From Brachynemurus nebulosus (lineage: Eukaryota > Arthropoda > Insecta > Neuroptera > Myrmeleontidae), in assembly GCA_035578155.1 (NCBI GenBank), contig JAPWDM010000020.1:7918055-7982054 (forward strand): 64,000 nucleotides of DNA, read 5' to 3'. This document shows, in pieces, positions 36,545 through 48,162 of the stretch. Position numbers and translations under genes: made by a program. Below the pieces are notes generated by a model, which was not told where the DNA came from, ran no database searches, and saw nothing but the letters and a program-made list of their open reading frames with translations. Position 1 is the stretch's first letter. Every line of letters begins with the position of its first letter.

Positions 36545-37140
36545 TATACGTGCCACCATATTTTTGACTATATATAAGAAACTAATGGTCCGATTTTAAT
36601 GACTTTTTTTAAGTGTTCGCTACTGTGCCGGATAAATATAAAAAAAATACTAGAACTTGATACCTATACTGGAGATGCTGGGAAAGCTTCCGAATTTGGT
36701 TATAGATAAAAAACTAATGGTCCGATTTTAATGAATTTTTTTTTAAAGTGTTCACTATTATGGTAGATTAGTTAAAAAATACTAGAATTCGATACCGATA
36801 CTAGAAATGTTGGGAAAACTTCGAAAATAAATGAACGGGGTAGCACCACTGAAACCTCATTTTCGGACAAAGGGTAATTGGAATTCTTATTTAATTACCC
36901 TTTGCCCGAAAATGAGGTTCCAATTACCCTTTGCCCGAAAATAAGATTTCAGTGGTGCTACCCCGTCCATTTATTTCCGAAGCTTTCCCAGCACTTCCAG
37001 TATCGGTATCGAGTTCTAGTATTTTTTTAATTAATCAGGCACAATAGCGAACACTTTAACAAAAATCATTAAAATTGGACCATTAATTTCTTATTTATAG
37101 TCAAAAATATGGTGGCACATATATTGGGAAATAGCCGAAA
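36545..37140. mobile_element. ~600-bp foldback MITE in the transposase intron
   Basis: GCCACCATATTTTTGACTATA at 36552 is mirrored by TATAGTCAAAAATATGGTGG near 37095. The centre near 36890 holds GGTAATTGGAATTC, with AATTACCCTTTGCCCGAAAA repeated beside it. The left side also contains a direct partial duplication (AACTAATGGTCCGATTTTAA twice, ~36580 and ~36711). Confidence 0.8.
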
Positions 37141-37196
37141 GGTGTTTTTCCAAATGCAAAAAAAAAATAATCGTAAAAATATTATACATTACTAAC

Positions 37197-37333
37197 TTTT
37201 TTCTGTTTACAGCAGGTATCCATTTATTCCGTTACTCTAATTTCCAACTTGCTCTTGGAAATTTATAGAGTTTGTAATTACTGTTTTGCCCATTATTTTT
37301 ACAATTCAATACGCAACAAGTTTCGTGACTCAT
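37197..37333 (-). pseudogene. ISL2EU transposase exon 1 (THAP N-terminus) with nonsense codon
   Basis: ATG at 37333 encodes MSHETCCVLNCKNNGQNS.. and YKFPRASWKLE, then TAA at codon 34 (37232-37234), then RNKWIPAVNRKN. The C-x4-C spacing and the later WIPAVNR are typical of a THAP DNA-binding domain. A donor GTTAGT follows at 37196. Splicing to 36482 restores the frame across the junction (AVNRKN|ADGSPW). The stop replaces what was probably a CAA (Gln) codon. Confidence 0.8.
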
Positions 37334-37505
37334 TTTAATTTTCGTTTTATTACAAAAAAAAAAAAAACACATACAATTTTTACTATTTGACAGTGACAGG
37401 TAAAAATTAAATTCTCAAAATTTTTCCTCCCTAATTTCCTTTTCTGACCACATCGGGCGCTGCGATCGATTTAGTTCTCCCTACCATGTAGATTGCACCT
37501 AGCCA

Positions 37506-38700
37506 ATATATATACAAAATAACATATAGTATTTTGTATATATAAACAAAATAGTAGAAGCTAAAAATATTAGAGCTAGTATATATAAACAAAATAACAT
37601 CAATTTTTAAATTTTTAAGTACAGATTTGAGGGGTGGTTTCAACCCTTAAAAATGTGTAAATGCAAAAAATAATCTTATATTTGTTACTAGAATTTTTTA
37701 AGGTACCTATAAACAAAATTTCATCCATTTTTAAATTTTTGAGTTCCAACTTTGAGGGTATGTTTCACCCCTTATAAACGTTTTTTAGCAGCAACTGGTA
37801 TTTTTTATGTTATTAGGTAGCTACTCTCTACACACTGACAAAGTATCAGATTTTCTTGAATTTTCGACTTCTTACCTTTTCCTTGTGTGTATAATAACAA
37901 TGCCATTTATTTTGTACCTATGTCTCCCATCGAATGTTTCATTATGTCGTTGTTGACTTTCACTAACTACAAATGGACTAGATTTCGAAATATATATTTT
38001 GTATCGTTAGTAAATATTATTTTAGAAATTTTGGCTAGGTATAAATATGTGTAAAATTTGATATTTATTGCCTCAAAGATACAAAAACTAGGGTGCAACA
38101 AGCGAACATAACGATATCATGAAGCTTTTAAGATTTTGATTACGGAACCCATAATATGGCAACGATTTTTAGTGGGTAAGTATTATATCAAATATACCTT
38201 TCGTTTTAGTTTTAGGTTCCAAGTCGTTTTATGTTCTCGTATGTCTATATTATTTAAAAACAATTACACCTACTCAATTCTTGTACAATTAATATAATTT
38301 ATTGAAACAAACAAATCTAATTTAAATTAACATCATAGAAACGCAGAGAGAAAACTAATATACAGAGAATCGAATACGTAATTAGATACGAAATTCATTA
38401 TTAACGATTTTGATTATCAAACCACTTAAAATGATCAAATTGTCAAAGAGAATAAAATATGAATTGTTCACAATAAATAATAATAGAGAACCACTGAAGT
38501 AAAAGATTACTGAGTACATACATAATTCCATTCAAGCCGTTTCACGATTGCTTAATACATAAATTTAGGTGGACTCAAGCATATTTAATACTGTGAATAG
38601 CATAATAATAATTTTAATATAATAGTAATAATACATTTGGCGATGGAGGACAAAATAAATGAATAAGTACAATTGCATGAAAATTTATGAGAACATATTT
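37506..38700 (-). repeat. Right outer blocks of the giant inverted repeat
   Basis: Two satellite units (37565-37745) are followed by blocks mirroring 18376-18900 and then 15815-16255. Similarity to the left arm stops at 38700, where another insertion begins. Confidence 0.85.
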
Positions 38701-38819
38701 AAGTAGGTAGGCTATGAGAGTATCGCCGCACTGGTTGTCTCAATAGTTTGGGTACATTCTGACGCAAGATGTACCCACTACATCCTGACGCAAGATGTAC
38801 TCCAACTTTTGAGACACAC

Positions 38820-41446
38820 TGTACCTCATGTATGGATTGACCTTTGACCCAGCACGTACAACGCACATGTATCAAAATTTGTTGCTGACATTTGAACTCA
38901 CAGTCTCTCATACTGTAGGCCTTGAAATTCCTAAGAGTTGAGTCATCATCACTTCGACAAAATAAATTCAAGTTAACCCATTGTGCGTCATCACAATTTG
39001 GTGGTCACGATTTGGATTTGTGTTAACCCATTACCCACCAGCACTAACATAGTTTTTGAATCCAAACCTAACGCATGCGCAAACTGAATTTTAGCACACG
39101 ACGCATGCGCAGACTGAATTTGAGAACACGACGAATGCGCGGACTGAATTTTAAGCCAAAAATTGATAAATGAGGTACACTACCGCGTCAAGAATTTGGG
39201 ATTACCCTAACTCGGCGGGTGGCCCCAAACTTTTGACACCGTACTGTACTTAAATTCATGGTACACTGCCGTGTCGAAAGTGCGGACCCTTCTGACCAAA
39301 AAGGTATTCGATCACTTTTCGAAGCGTACTTTACTTATTTTGTGTACGTGAAGACCTTGGCCTTTGACCCCAACACGCGCTTGCCTTAATTGCGTTATCT
39401 TAAACGAAAGGTACACTACCACGTCAAAAATGTGGGGTTATCCTAACCCAAGGGTGTGGCCCCAAACTTTTGACACCGTACTGTACTCAAATTTTTGGTA
39501 CACTGCCGTGTCAAAAGTGTGGACCCCCTGGCGAAAAAGATATCTGATCACTTTTTGAAGCGTACTGGGCTTATTTTGTGTGTAGGTGCTACCCTTCACC
39601 TTTAACCTCGCTTAATTGAATCATCTTAAACGAAAATCGAGAGGCCGCTAAATTTTGTGGGGTGCACTGTACCAAGCGCTAGATTTTAAGCCCCAAAACT
39701 AACTTCAGACTTCAGAGTCCAGATTTCTGACCGCTACTGTACTGCCGAAAATTGGATGTTGACTGTAGGGTATTTTTTGTATATTTAACCTTGGAAAATC
39801 TTCTTAGTTCCAGGAATTTTTATCAGTTTTAAAATAAACAAACAACCAATATCAAAATTTTTGTTTTAGCTGAACGTTTATTTTAACAGACCTTGAAAGC
39901 AGACCGTAAAACATCATTTAAGAATTTGAGTATAACACAAAACAATTTCCCACATAGTTTATAAATCAAATGAAAATTATCTTAATACCTACACACCTGT
40001 ATATTATGTATATATCTGGTAAATTAATAATGTATTTTTAATGTAACATCATTCTAGTTCTTATTAGAATATCATTTATGATTGAATATAAAATCTAAAT
40101 ATAAAATAATTTATCAGTATTGGAAAAAATTTGCTTAATGAGCAGAAATCATTGTATATCATTTTAATGCTGATTCATATTTATATTAGAGTATAATAGT
40201 TATTGTATTTATTCATATTTTAAACAGAATTAAATTTAAATTTTTGGTTTTAAATTATTATAATTTAAACACCTCGCTTAATATAAAAATTATAACAGTA
40301 TTGATTTGCTAAATTTTTATAGATTAGTAGGTACGTTAGAGAATTCACATGTAAACTCAAAATTTTTATAAACTAGAAAATTTTGAATTTGCTACGTTAT
40401 CATTAACACACATATACAGACATATATAAATATAACGGGTGTATATCTAGTATTTTTAAAGAATACTTTAGTATACAGGATGTATCATCGAATATGCTTT
40501 TCAATTAGAAAAATATCATTAGATTTTTTTCAATACTTTTATAGGTTAACGAAAGAAACTTCTTGCTCTAAAAAAAAGGGGAATTTAGGGTAATAATTAA
40601 ATAAAACGCACAATTTTTTTTTTTAAATTTTATGTACATAATATGTATACAGAAATTAAATTGCCTAAATATTTTTATTACTTAAAATCTATTTATTTTC
40701 CATATAAAAATTTTTAAAAGAATACAATTTTCGAATGAACAAATTTTATCTGAGTGAAGCATACAACGTCTTGAATAATATTCATCTCGCAGAATGGAAA
40801 TCTTCGGTACATCAAATATTTCTTCCAAATTGAAAATCCACAGCTGGTTTTCGTTGTCATCAAATAAATTTGAAATCTTGTTTTCACTGCCCTTGACGTA
40901 TATGATATCATACTTCTTTAATATAGGTGTCAATATGGTATGAAGTTTATTGTACGGAATAAATCTATACGACCAAGGTATCCGATGCTAATTTCGGTAA
41001 AGCCAACGGGCAACTCATTGAAATTTCTTCGGCAACTCGTTGAAATCAAACGGTGCCTCGGATATAAGATATAATATTTCACCTGAATTTTCTGCAGCGA
41101 TACCAACTTCTTTAAAATAAAATCCGTTGTTACCTTCTTGATGGCCTTGTATGTCAAGAACGCCATTTCTACCGCCGCCGTAGAACTGAATTTATTCACA
41201 CAATTCACAACTTTATATAGAATAATTAAAAGTGGTGGGGAGAGTTAGTTAATTTTTTGGAATGTATCCGAAAATAGCTACTAATAGCTATTGCTAGTTT
41301 ACCGTCAAATTACAAACTGTTAATAATATTCAACATATTGGTGAGTACCATGTTCTTTTCACTTGAAGACCTAGTGATTTAAGGAATGCTAAATTTTACA
41401 GTTGAAATGTGTAGTTGCTTAAAAGTTTTCCGTTTAATGATCTTAG
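38820..41446 (+). mobile_element. Solitary arm copy of the 10.3 kb element
   Basis: It is collinear with ~1112-3440 of the left arm, with more divergence. It has three GCATGCGC-type motifs (39066-39150), the duplicated ~220-bp unit (39175-39600), a broken 163-aa gene and the start of the 82-aa gene region. Core genes are absent. Confidence 0.8.
40682..41168 (-). pseudogene. Third copy of the 163-aa DIQG gene, frameshifted
   Basis: ATG and the leader TTCTACGGCGGCGGTAGAA are kept, but a one-base loss in codon 3 or 4 moves translation out of frame (MAFLTYKAIKK). The original frame resumes downstream and reads DIIYVKGSENKI.., NLEEIFDVPKISILRDEYYS and ends WKINRF. Confidence 0.7.
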
Positions 41447-41529
41447 GTTTAATGATCTTAATAAAAGTATTAAAATATTAAAACAACACAATAATAGAAC
41501 ATAAACATTGACAATAAAGGCCCGTTCGT

Positions 41530-42673
41530 TACACCATTATACAAAGTCTTAGTGAACCTGCCACAAGTAAAGTGAAAGAAAAGGTACTGACTAAAGAGGA
41601 ATTTATAAAAACTATAGGCGAAAAGAAAATTAAGGAACCTGAGCAAGACGGGTTGTAATCGGAAGAAAATTTTTTAAAAAAGATATGGGATTTTTTCAAA
41701 AATACAACAGTGGTGTCACAGGAGATAACTGAACAAAACGATATCTCAGAGCTGTCCGATATAAACGTGACAGTAGACTCAATGCATATCGCAGACATTC
41801 CAATTATTATGGATGACAGTATTATTTATGATTTCATACCAGTATCTCAACAAGAGGTATTTATTGAAGAAATCATAAACAATCACCACGACAACTTTAG
41901 CTTGATGATGTTAACGATACGAATAGTACAACAGTAACTGATCGTCAGACTGATTCACGGGAATTTTATCAACTTCATGTTATAAACAAAACGAATAATG
42001 TAGAGGTACAAGACCGTCACAATGTCCAGCCGAATGTTGTTGTACAACAGAGCCACGAAAATCATGAAATGGAGCTTTCAGAGGAACAAAATCTTTCAGT
42101 GAAAATACCCCAACCCATAAAATCTAACGCCACCACCGTTAAACTGGCTGACATTCTTGTATTACCAAAAACTCCTCAAAGGAAAGGTGTGAGAAATACT
42201 AAAAGTGCTCCTTTCGTTTTAACTTCTGTTGACAGGAGATCACAAGAAAATGAAAAAAACAGAATTAAGGAAGAAAAAGCAGAAAAATTAAAAAGAGAAA
42301 ACAAGAAAGAAAGCAGAAGAAACTACAAGCAAAAACAAAGAAGCCTAAAATAACTAAAGTTAAGAAAACGTTAGGTACAAAACCGAAGGATGACATCAAA
42401 AAACTGTTATTCTCCGAAAAATTCTGTTCAGGAGATTTCAAAAGCACGCAGATTGAAAATAACGTGAAGAAAATAATCAGTTGTAGTCAGACAGAGGAAA
42501 TGGAAAATCATAATCCAAATGACAGTAAAGAGAAGGAAAAAGAAAATGATGAGTACTGCGATGATGATGATGATGATGACTACTTGGTACTCCCAAAGAA
42601 TAACAGACGAATCCAGAATAAACCATGCACGAGTGCTGAAACAGAAAAACTTTTGAATGAGCCAGAAGACTGA
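41530..42673 (+). pseudogene. Decayed tail of a transposase-like protein (pogo/jerky type?)
   Basis: Three overlapping frames read as one acidic-then-basic tail. The first is 41710-41937 (..DISELSDINVTVDS.., IPIIMDDSIIYDFIPV). The second is 42069-42353 (LADILVLPKTPQRKGVRNTK, SAPFVLTSVDR, then a Lys/Glu helix). The third, 42360-42673, has a (GAT)n-coded DDDDDDD run. At least one stop (about 41656) and two shifts break it. The LPKTPQRK..FVLTS pattern resembles C-terminal tails of pogo/CENP-B-type transposases from insects. That naming is tentative, and the catalytic core is missing. Confidence 0.35.
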
Positions 42674-43274
42674 AATATTTTTATTATTTACAGCATATAG
42701 TACAAATTATTATAATGAGTAATCACTTATATGTATATATATAAGTAATGTTACAATTTTCATTGATTTAATTTAGAATTTGTTATTTTACTTTGATTAC
42801 TTTTGATATTAGAGTTCTATCTCGGTTATAGATATAAAACCGAATTAAGGTAACAGAATTCCTAAAAAAATGTGATTTCCAGAATGTGATTTTATTAAAA
42901 TAGAAATAAAAATTTTAGTTTCAATAGCGTATATTATTTCAATTGCACTATCTTAAATACTTAATTTAAATATCACCTTTAGTAAGCACATATCTAGCTA
43001 CCCCATTACCCTGATTAAATATGCCAATAGATAGATCTGTAAACTGTTAATAAATAGACAAAATGTGCCAACAACTGGGTAAATTGTGATTTTTTTTTTC
43101 TAAATTCTCAAAAAATTACAACTTGATATATAAATGTCAGAAAGTTTCATAAAGAGGTTCACTTGTATTTCTCCTCATAACCAAAAACGTTTTTTTTGTT
43201 TGCAACTTTATTACATTAGGAAATTTTATGACTTTGTTGCATGGAATTGCTTAAAGTGCCAATAATTTTACCCT
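42674..43274. other. Unassigned AT-rich DNA
   Basis: Probably the remainder of the element supplying the preceding protein tail. No terminal repeats could be confirmed. Confidence 0.4.
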
Positions 43275-43385
43275 ATATCCTTATCCAGATTATTTTTATA
43301 ATTAAAGTAAATCATATTTCGCTTTACTATTCTGACGCCCTTTAAAAATGCCCTAAATTGACGTCCCAACAATACTAAAGTCCTA
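43275..43385 (-). repeat. Outermost right block of the giant inverted repeat
   Basis: Reverse complement of 15640-15760 (shared AGTAAAGCGAAATATGATTT and ACGTCAATTTAGGGCATTTT). Confidence 0.75.
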
Positions 43386-43467
43386 GCAATACTAATACTG
43401 AGCCGGGGACTATGGCAGAAATTTGTTTTAAGGTCCTTAGAATACGAAAATCATATTCGCAAAAATT

Positions 43468-43558
<91 letters not shown>
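43468..43558. repeat. (TA)n followed by (GT)n microsatellite
   Basis: About 68 bp of TA with one CA interruption, then ~22 bp of GT. Confidence 0.95.
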
Positions 43559-43917
43559 ACATAAATTTTAGTGAATATCATTTTCGTAAAGCGTAATAGC
43601 TGAATTTCGAGTTTTTAAAAAAATTCGCTAAATCCGTATTGGCTCGGCTAAGTTCGTCAGCCAGACACGTCGGATGCCCAGAGGTAGGTTTTCTGGCCAT
43701 TTTTATCACTCGCTCCTATCAGTAAACAGTTCGATTTTCACATCGTTGAAAAGGAAAAAAAAATTATGAAGAAAATGTTCTTATAATTTTGTTTCTATGT
43801 ATTTTATTTGGTCCACTTTGCTCTCTTTGTCAGTGTAACAAGTAATTTATATTTCTGTCTCAATTCATTATAAAAAATAGAAACCTCGCTTTTTTTAGGA
43901 TTTTTTACGAAAACAAT

Positions 43918-43919
<2 letters not shown>

Positions 43920-44012
<93 letters not shown>
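43920..44012. repeat. (TA)n microsatellite, ~92 bp
   Basis: Uninterrupted TA dinucleotides. Confidence 0.95.
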
Positions 44013-44016
<4 letters not shown>

Positions 44017-44269
44017 CATGTATGTATTAATTGTATAATAATAAACAAAGTTCTGTGTCATGTTAATTGCATTATAATTAACATAGCTCTGTCTCAAGTT
44101 GAAAAATTAAAATTAAACAGATCTTTTAAGCTTATGTAATGAAGATATATTTTTTTTATTGAATTTTAAATGAAAAAGAAATTGAAATTTATGTTATCAT
44201 ATAATATTATTAAATATAAGCAGACTAAAATAATATGTTTGTACGCAAGGAAAAAAATTTTAAATAGAC

Positions 44270-44901
44270 CGATTTTCAAAATTTTTTCACTAATAATTAT
44301 TAAAATTAGCAAGTTAAACAATTTTAAATGGATTTAAGGTATCCTACGTGAGATCCGTCAAAGTTTTTGGGATCTAAAACGCCAAAAATTAATTACCCAA
44401 TCGATTTTGAAAATTTTTGCACCGTTAGTAAGTTAAAATATTTGAATTAATTAAGTAATTAAAGGATCTTCGCAAGAATTTTACGGACTGCCATAAGTTA
44501 TATGAGATCCCTAGCACCCTTCATTTTCTTACTGTTAGAGTACTAAAATTTTATTTTAGATGAATAAAGATTATGTTGTATGAGTTCCGCCACGATCCCA
44601 TAATTTTGAAAATTTTGACCGACCAATTTTGAAAATTTTTCCACTGTCATAGAGCTAAACTATCTTAAATAGATACAGATTACGTTATGTAACGTCAGCC
44701 AGGGTCCATAGGACCCAAAAGTGTCAAAGATACACTAACCGCGATTTTGAAATTTTTTTCACTGTTAGGGAGCTAAGCTATTTTAGATAGATATAGATTA
44801 CTTTATGTAAAGTCCGCCAAGGTCTATGGGACCCAAAAGTAGTAAAAATAAACTAACCAACTAATTTTGAAAATTTTTTCACTGTTAGAAAGCTAGACTA
44901 T

Positions 44902-44906
<5 letters not shown>
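44270..44906 (+). repeat. ~119-bp satellite, first block
   Basis: Five to six units share GATTTTGAAAATTTTTTCAC, then TAGATAGATATAGATTA and GGTCCATGGGACCCAAAAG. Spacing is 117-125 bp. Confidence 0.85.

Positions 44907-44984
<78 letters not shown>
44907..44984. repeat. (TA)n microsatellite, ~78 bp
   Basis: It grows out of the ATAGATATAGATTA part of a satellite unit. Confidence 0.95.
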
Positions 44985-44986
<2 letters not shown>

Positions 44987-44987
44987 T

Positions 44988-45552
44988 TGTTAAGTGTGAT
45001 TTTACAGTTCAGTATACCCACAAAAGCCCCACCAAGTTTCAGTTTAATCCATCCAGCCGTTTTTTTGTTCCATTCGATTGAATTTTTAAAAAAATTAAAG
45101 GATAATTTTTTTGGTCTTAAATTTTCATAATCTTCAGCAAAATTAAAAAAAAAAATTTCTCAGGTTTTTTCACATTTTTATCAATAGCAGTATTTAAATT
45201 TTAAAAAAAAAAAGGAAAATTTCTTAAAAATTTTTCAAAAAACAATATTTTTTTAAATTTTTCGAAAAATTTTTTTAAAATTTTCTTAAAAAATTTAAAA
45301 AAAAAATTTTTTTTTGAATATTTTTTAAGAAATTTTTTTTTTTTTCATAAATTTAAATACTGTTATTGATAAAAATGTGAAAAAAGTTGACAAAATTTTT
45401 TTTTCATTTTGTTCAAGGTTATGATCAAAAACCACCTTTAATTTTTTCATAAATTCAATCGAAAGAAACAAAGAAACGGCTACAGGGATTAAATTGAAAT
45501 TCGGTGGGGTTCTTGTGGGTATATTGAACTGTAAAAGGCACACTTAACATTA
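44988..45552. mobile_element. ~565-bp foldback element
   Basis: GTTAAGTGTGATTTTACAG at 44990 mirrors CTGTAAAAGGCACACTTAAC ending ~45550. CCACAAAAGCCCCACCAAG also mirrors its right-hand partner. The centre (~45120-45400) is mostly A/T homopolymers. Confidence 0.75.
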
Positions 45553-46143
45553 ATGGTTTTCTCGAAATTTTTAATTCAGCGCTTGATTTTCCAAAAAGTC
45601 ACCAAAAGCACTTTTTTTCTTGATTTCTCAAATTCATGTATAGTATGCAAAAAAATTTTTTTCTGAGAAAACAATAGCTAATCCTTGTAGAGAATTTATT
45701 TGAGTTTTAAAACACACCTTCAATTCTCTGTGTGATCATTGGTTGCTGGGATATCGATGGTCAAGAACGAAATGATCCTTTTCCATCTAAGGTCCGATAT
45801 CTCAGCGAGAAGTGGTCGTATAAAGGTCTAAAAAAAAGAAAATTAAAGCTGAATGAGCAAGTTATCCAGTCCATATGGTGGTTAAGTCGGAAAATTTTTT
45901 TCCAAGTCCGTGGACCGAAAAAAGAAACCGAAAAAATTTCGAAAATTTTTTTTCAGTTATTTATTAGGACTGAGCGATACACGTTGCTTTAAAAAAAATT
46001 TTATCGCAAGATCTCAAAACTAGAAACTTTCAGCTTTAAATTGCTTTGCTGACTACTCGGATACGACCATTTTTAACAAAGATACAGCCATTCGAAAAGT
46101 CGCTAAAAATTTGGAATTTTTTTTGATCCTTGAATTTTTTCCG

Positions 46144-46144
<1 letters not shown>
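45553..46144. other. Unassigned segment inside the satellite
   Basis: No gene is supported. The 86-codon frame at 45732 lacks a domain and lies in A-rich sequence. It is bounded by the foldback and a (TA)n. Confidence 0.45.

Positions 46145-46229
<85 letters not shown>
46145..46229. repeat. (TA)n microsatellite, ~85 bp
   Basis: Uninterrupted TA dinucleotides. Confidence 0.95.
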
Positions 46230-46233
<4 letters not shown>

Positions 46234-46770
46234 TACATTATGTAAGATTCACCAGGGTCCACGGGATCCAAAAGTGTCAAAAAAGAAATAAGTGACCGTT
46301 TAGATGGATATAGCTTATATGTTGTATTAGGTCGGCCAGGGTCCTGGGATCTTAAAAGCGCAAAATAAACTAACCGACCGATTCTGAAAATTTTTTCACT
46401 CTTAAAGAGCTAAACTGTTTTAGATAGATATAGATTACGTTACGTAGGGTCTGCTAGAGTCCATGGGACCTAAAATTGTCAAAAATAAAATAACCGACCG
46501 ATTTTGAAAATTTTTTCACTATTAGAGAGCTAAGCTATTTTAGATAGATATAGATTAGGTTATGTAAGGTCCGACAGCGTCAGTGGGACTCAAAAGTGTC
46601 AGAAATAAAATAACTGACCGATTTTGAAAATTTTTTCACTATTACAGAGGTAAACTATTTTAGATAGGTACAGGTTATGTTATCTGAGATCCGCCACTGT
46701 CCTGCGAATGCAAATGCGGCGTAGAATGCTATACACAACAGATTTTGAAAATACTTTTACTGTTAGAAAG
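46230..46770 (+). repeat. ~119-bp satellite, second block
   Basis: Four to five units in the same orientation as the first block. TTTTTTCACT occurs at ~46393, 46513 and 46632, with a degenerate copy at 46749. Confidence 0.85.
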
Positions 46771-48077
46771 GTAAAATATCCTATATACTTATAGGATATG
46801 TTAACTTTTACCTGTATTTTATGCATTGCTTATCTATAGTTCTCATCCGAAGAAGGTCTACATTTTTTTTCGCAGCCACATGTAAAAATTTTATTGGAAT
46901 TTCAATTTTTTATTACTTGCATATTCATGTATTCGTAAAAATGAAACACAATTGATGGATTGAAAAATAAATTAGAATTTATAGGATGTTGGAAATGTTA
47001 ATTCACATAAATAAAGTTAGAGGAGTTTGTAACTTTTACAATGGTTGTATCCGGCTAATTAAAAATTTAAAGCTTTTAACCCATTTTTTGAAAACTGAAA
47101 AACTTTTTGATCAATTTCTAATTAAACTGATGAAAAATTACACTAAAAAATTTGTTTGAATGTTTTTATCAAGATTTATGTATCGTGTTAAAAAAAAATA
47201 ATAATTCTGATTAAACGCAGTTTAAAATTAGTTTGTCTCTCTTTTATTATTTTTATTTTTTGCTTAATCGGTACATAAATATTAATTAAAACAATTATAT
47301 TTTTTTTCACTTTCGTAAAATCCGATTAATATTGCTACACGGCATGTTGGATTGTTGTTCAAATATTGCGAATCTCCAACGTTGTTTTGATGCAAAATTA
47401 AAATTCATATCTTTTAGTTGATGTACCTATATACGAAAAGTATATGTATATGTATGTGTGTATACATTAAACCACCAGCGTAAACTACGTTAAAATTTTT
47501 TCTTCGATAAATATAATATTATACCTATTTCTCTTTGTCAGATGTCGTAAAATAATTGATATCATCCATCTAAAGTCTGGTTTTGAAATGTAAAATAATT
47601 TAGTAATATACATAAAGATGAGTCTGCTCATATAATAAATAAACTGTCAATTTTTGAGAGTTAATTAAATTATCTTTCGTCATAATTATTCATTTGCTAT
47701 GGTCTACACAGTCTCTCTTGTTTGCCAGTTAAATAAACTGCACTTGAAATACTTGTTGAAAAATTTATTTTATTCAGTAAAAACAGGAAAATTATTAAAT
47801 GTATCAAAATCGAATAGGAATCGAATTTGCTTATTATTTTTAGTACAGGGTAAAATTTATTATTATGAGATGCCCTTTTTTAAAGCCATGCTTTACTAAA
47901 AGTATCAGACTACGGAAAATGTATTCTATTTTTACTGCGAGAAGTAAAAATTGGATACTAGTTCAATTTTATATTTTGACAAACGATTTTGTCAAAAGTG
48001 TCATCATCGAAAAAAGGTTTTATAATATGAGATACTGTCTCATATTAGGAAACCACCCTAACAAAACAATTTATAAA
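46771..48077. other. Unassigned AT-rich DNA
   Basis: Short frames at 47699-47899 and 47865-48185 have no recognisable domain, and the second is partly (TA)n. Confidence 0.5.

Positions 48078-48162
<85 letters not shown>

Larger units (their letters stand above)
30028..37505. mobile_element. ISL2EU-type transposon carrying nested insertions
   Basis: Inverted ends are TGGCGAGGTGCG (from 30029) and TGCACCTAGCCA (to 37505), flanked by TA on both sides. Inside are convergent genes: a SWIM/YqaJ-like nuclease on plus and a THAP-DDE transposase on minus. This pair is the known gene content of ISL2EU elements (IS4EU group related to PIF/Harbinger). A Penelope-like element plus an E1 repeat (~30540-33388) sit in the nuclease gene, and a foldback (~36545-37140) sits in the transposase intron. 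Without these the element is ~4 kb. It has inserted within a satellite unit of the right arm of the giant inverted repeat. Confidence 0.8.
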
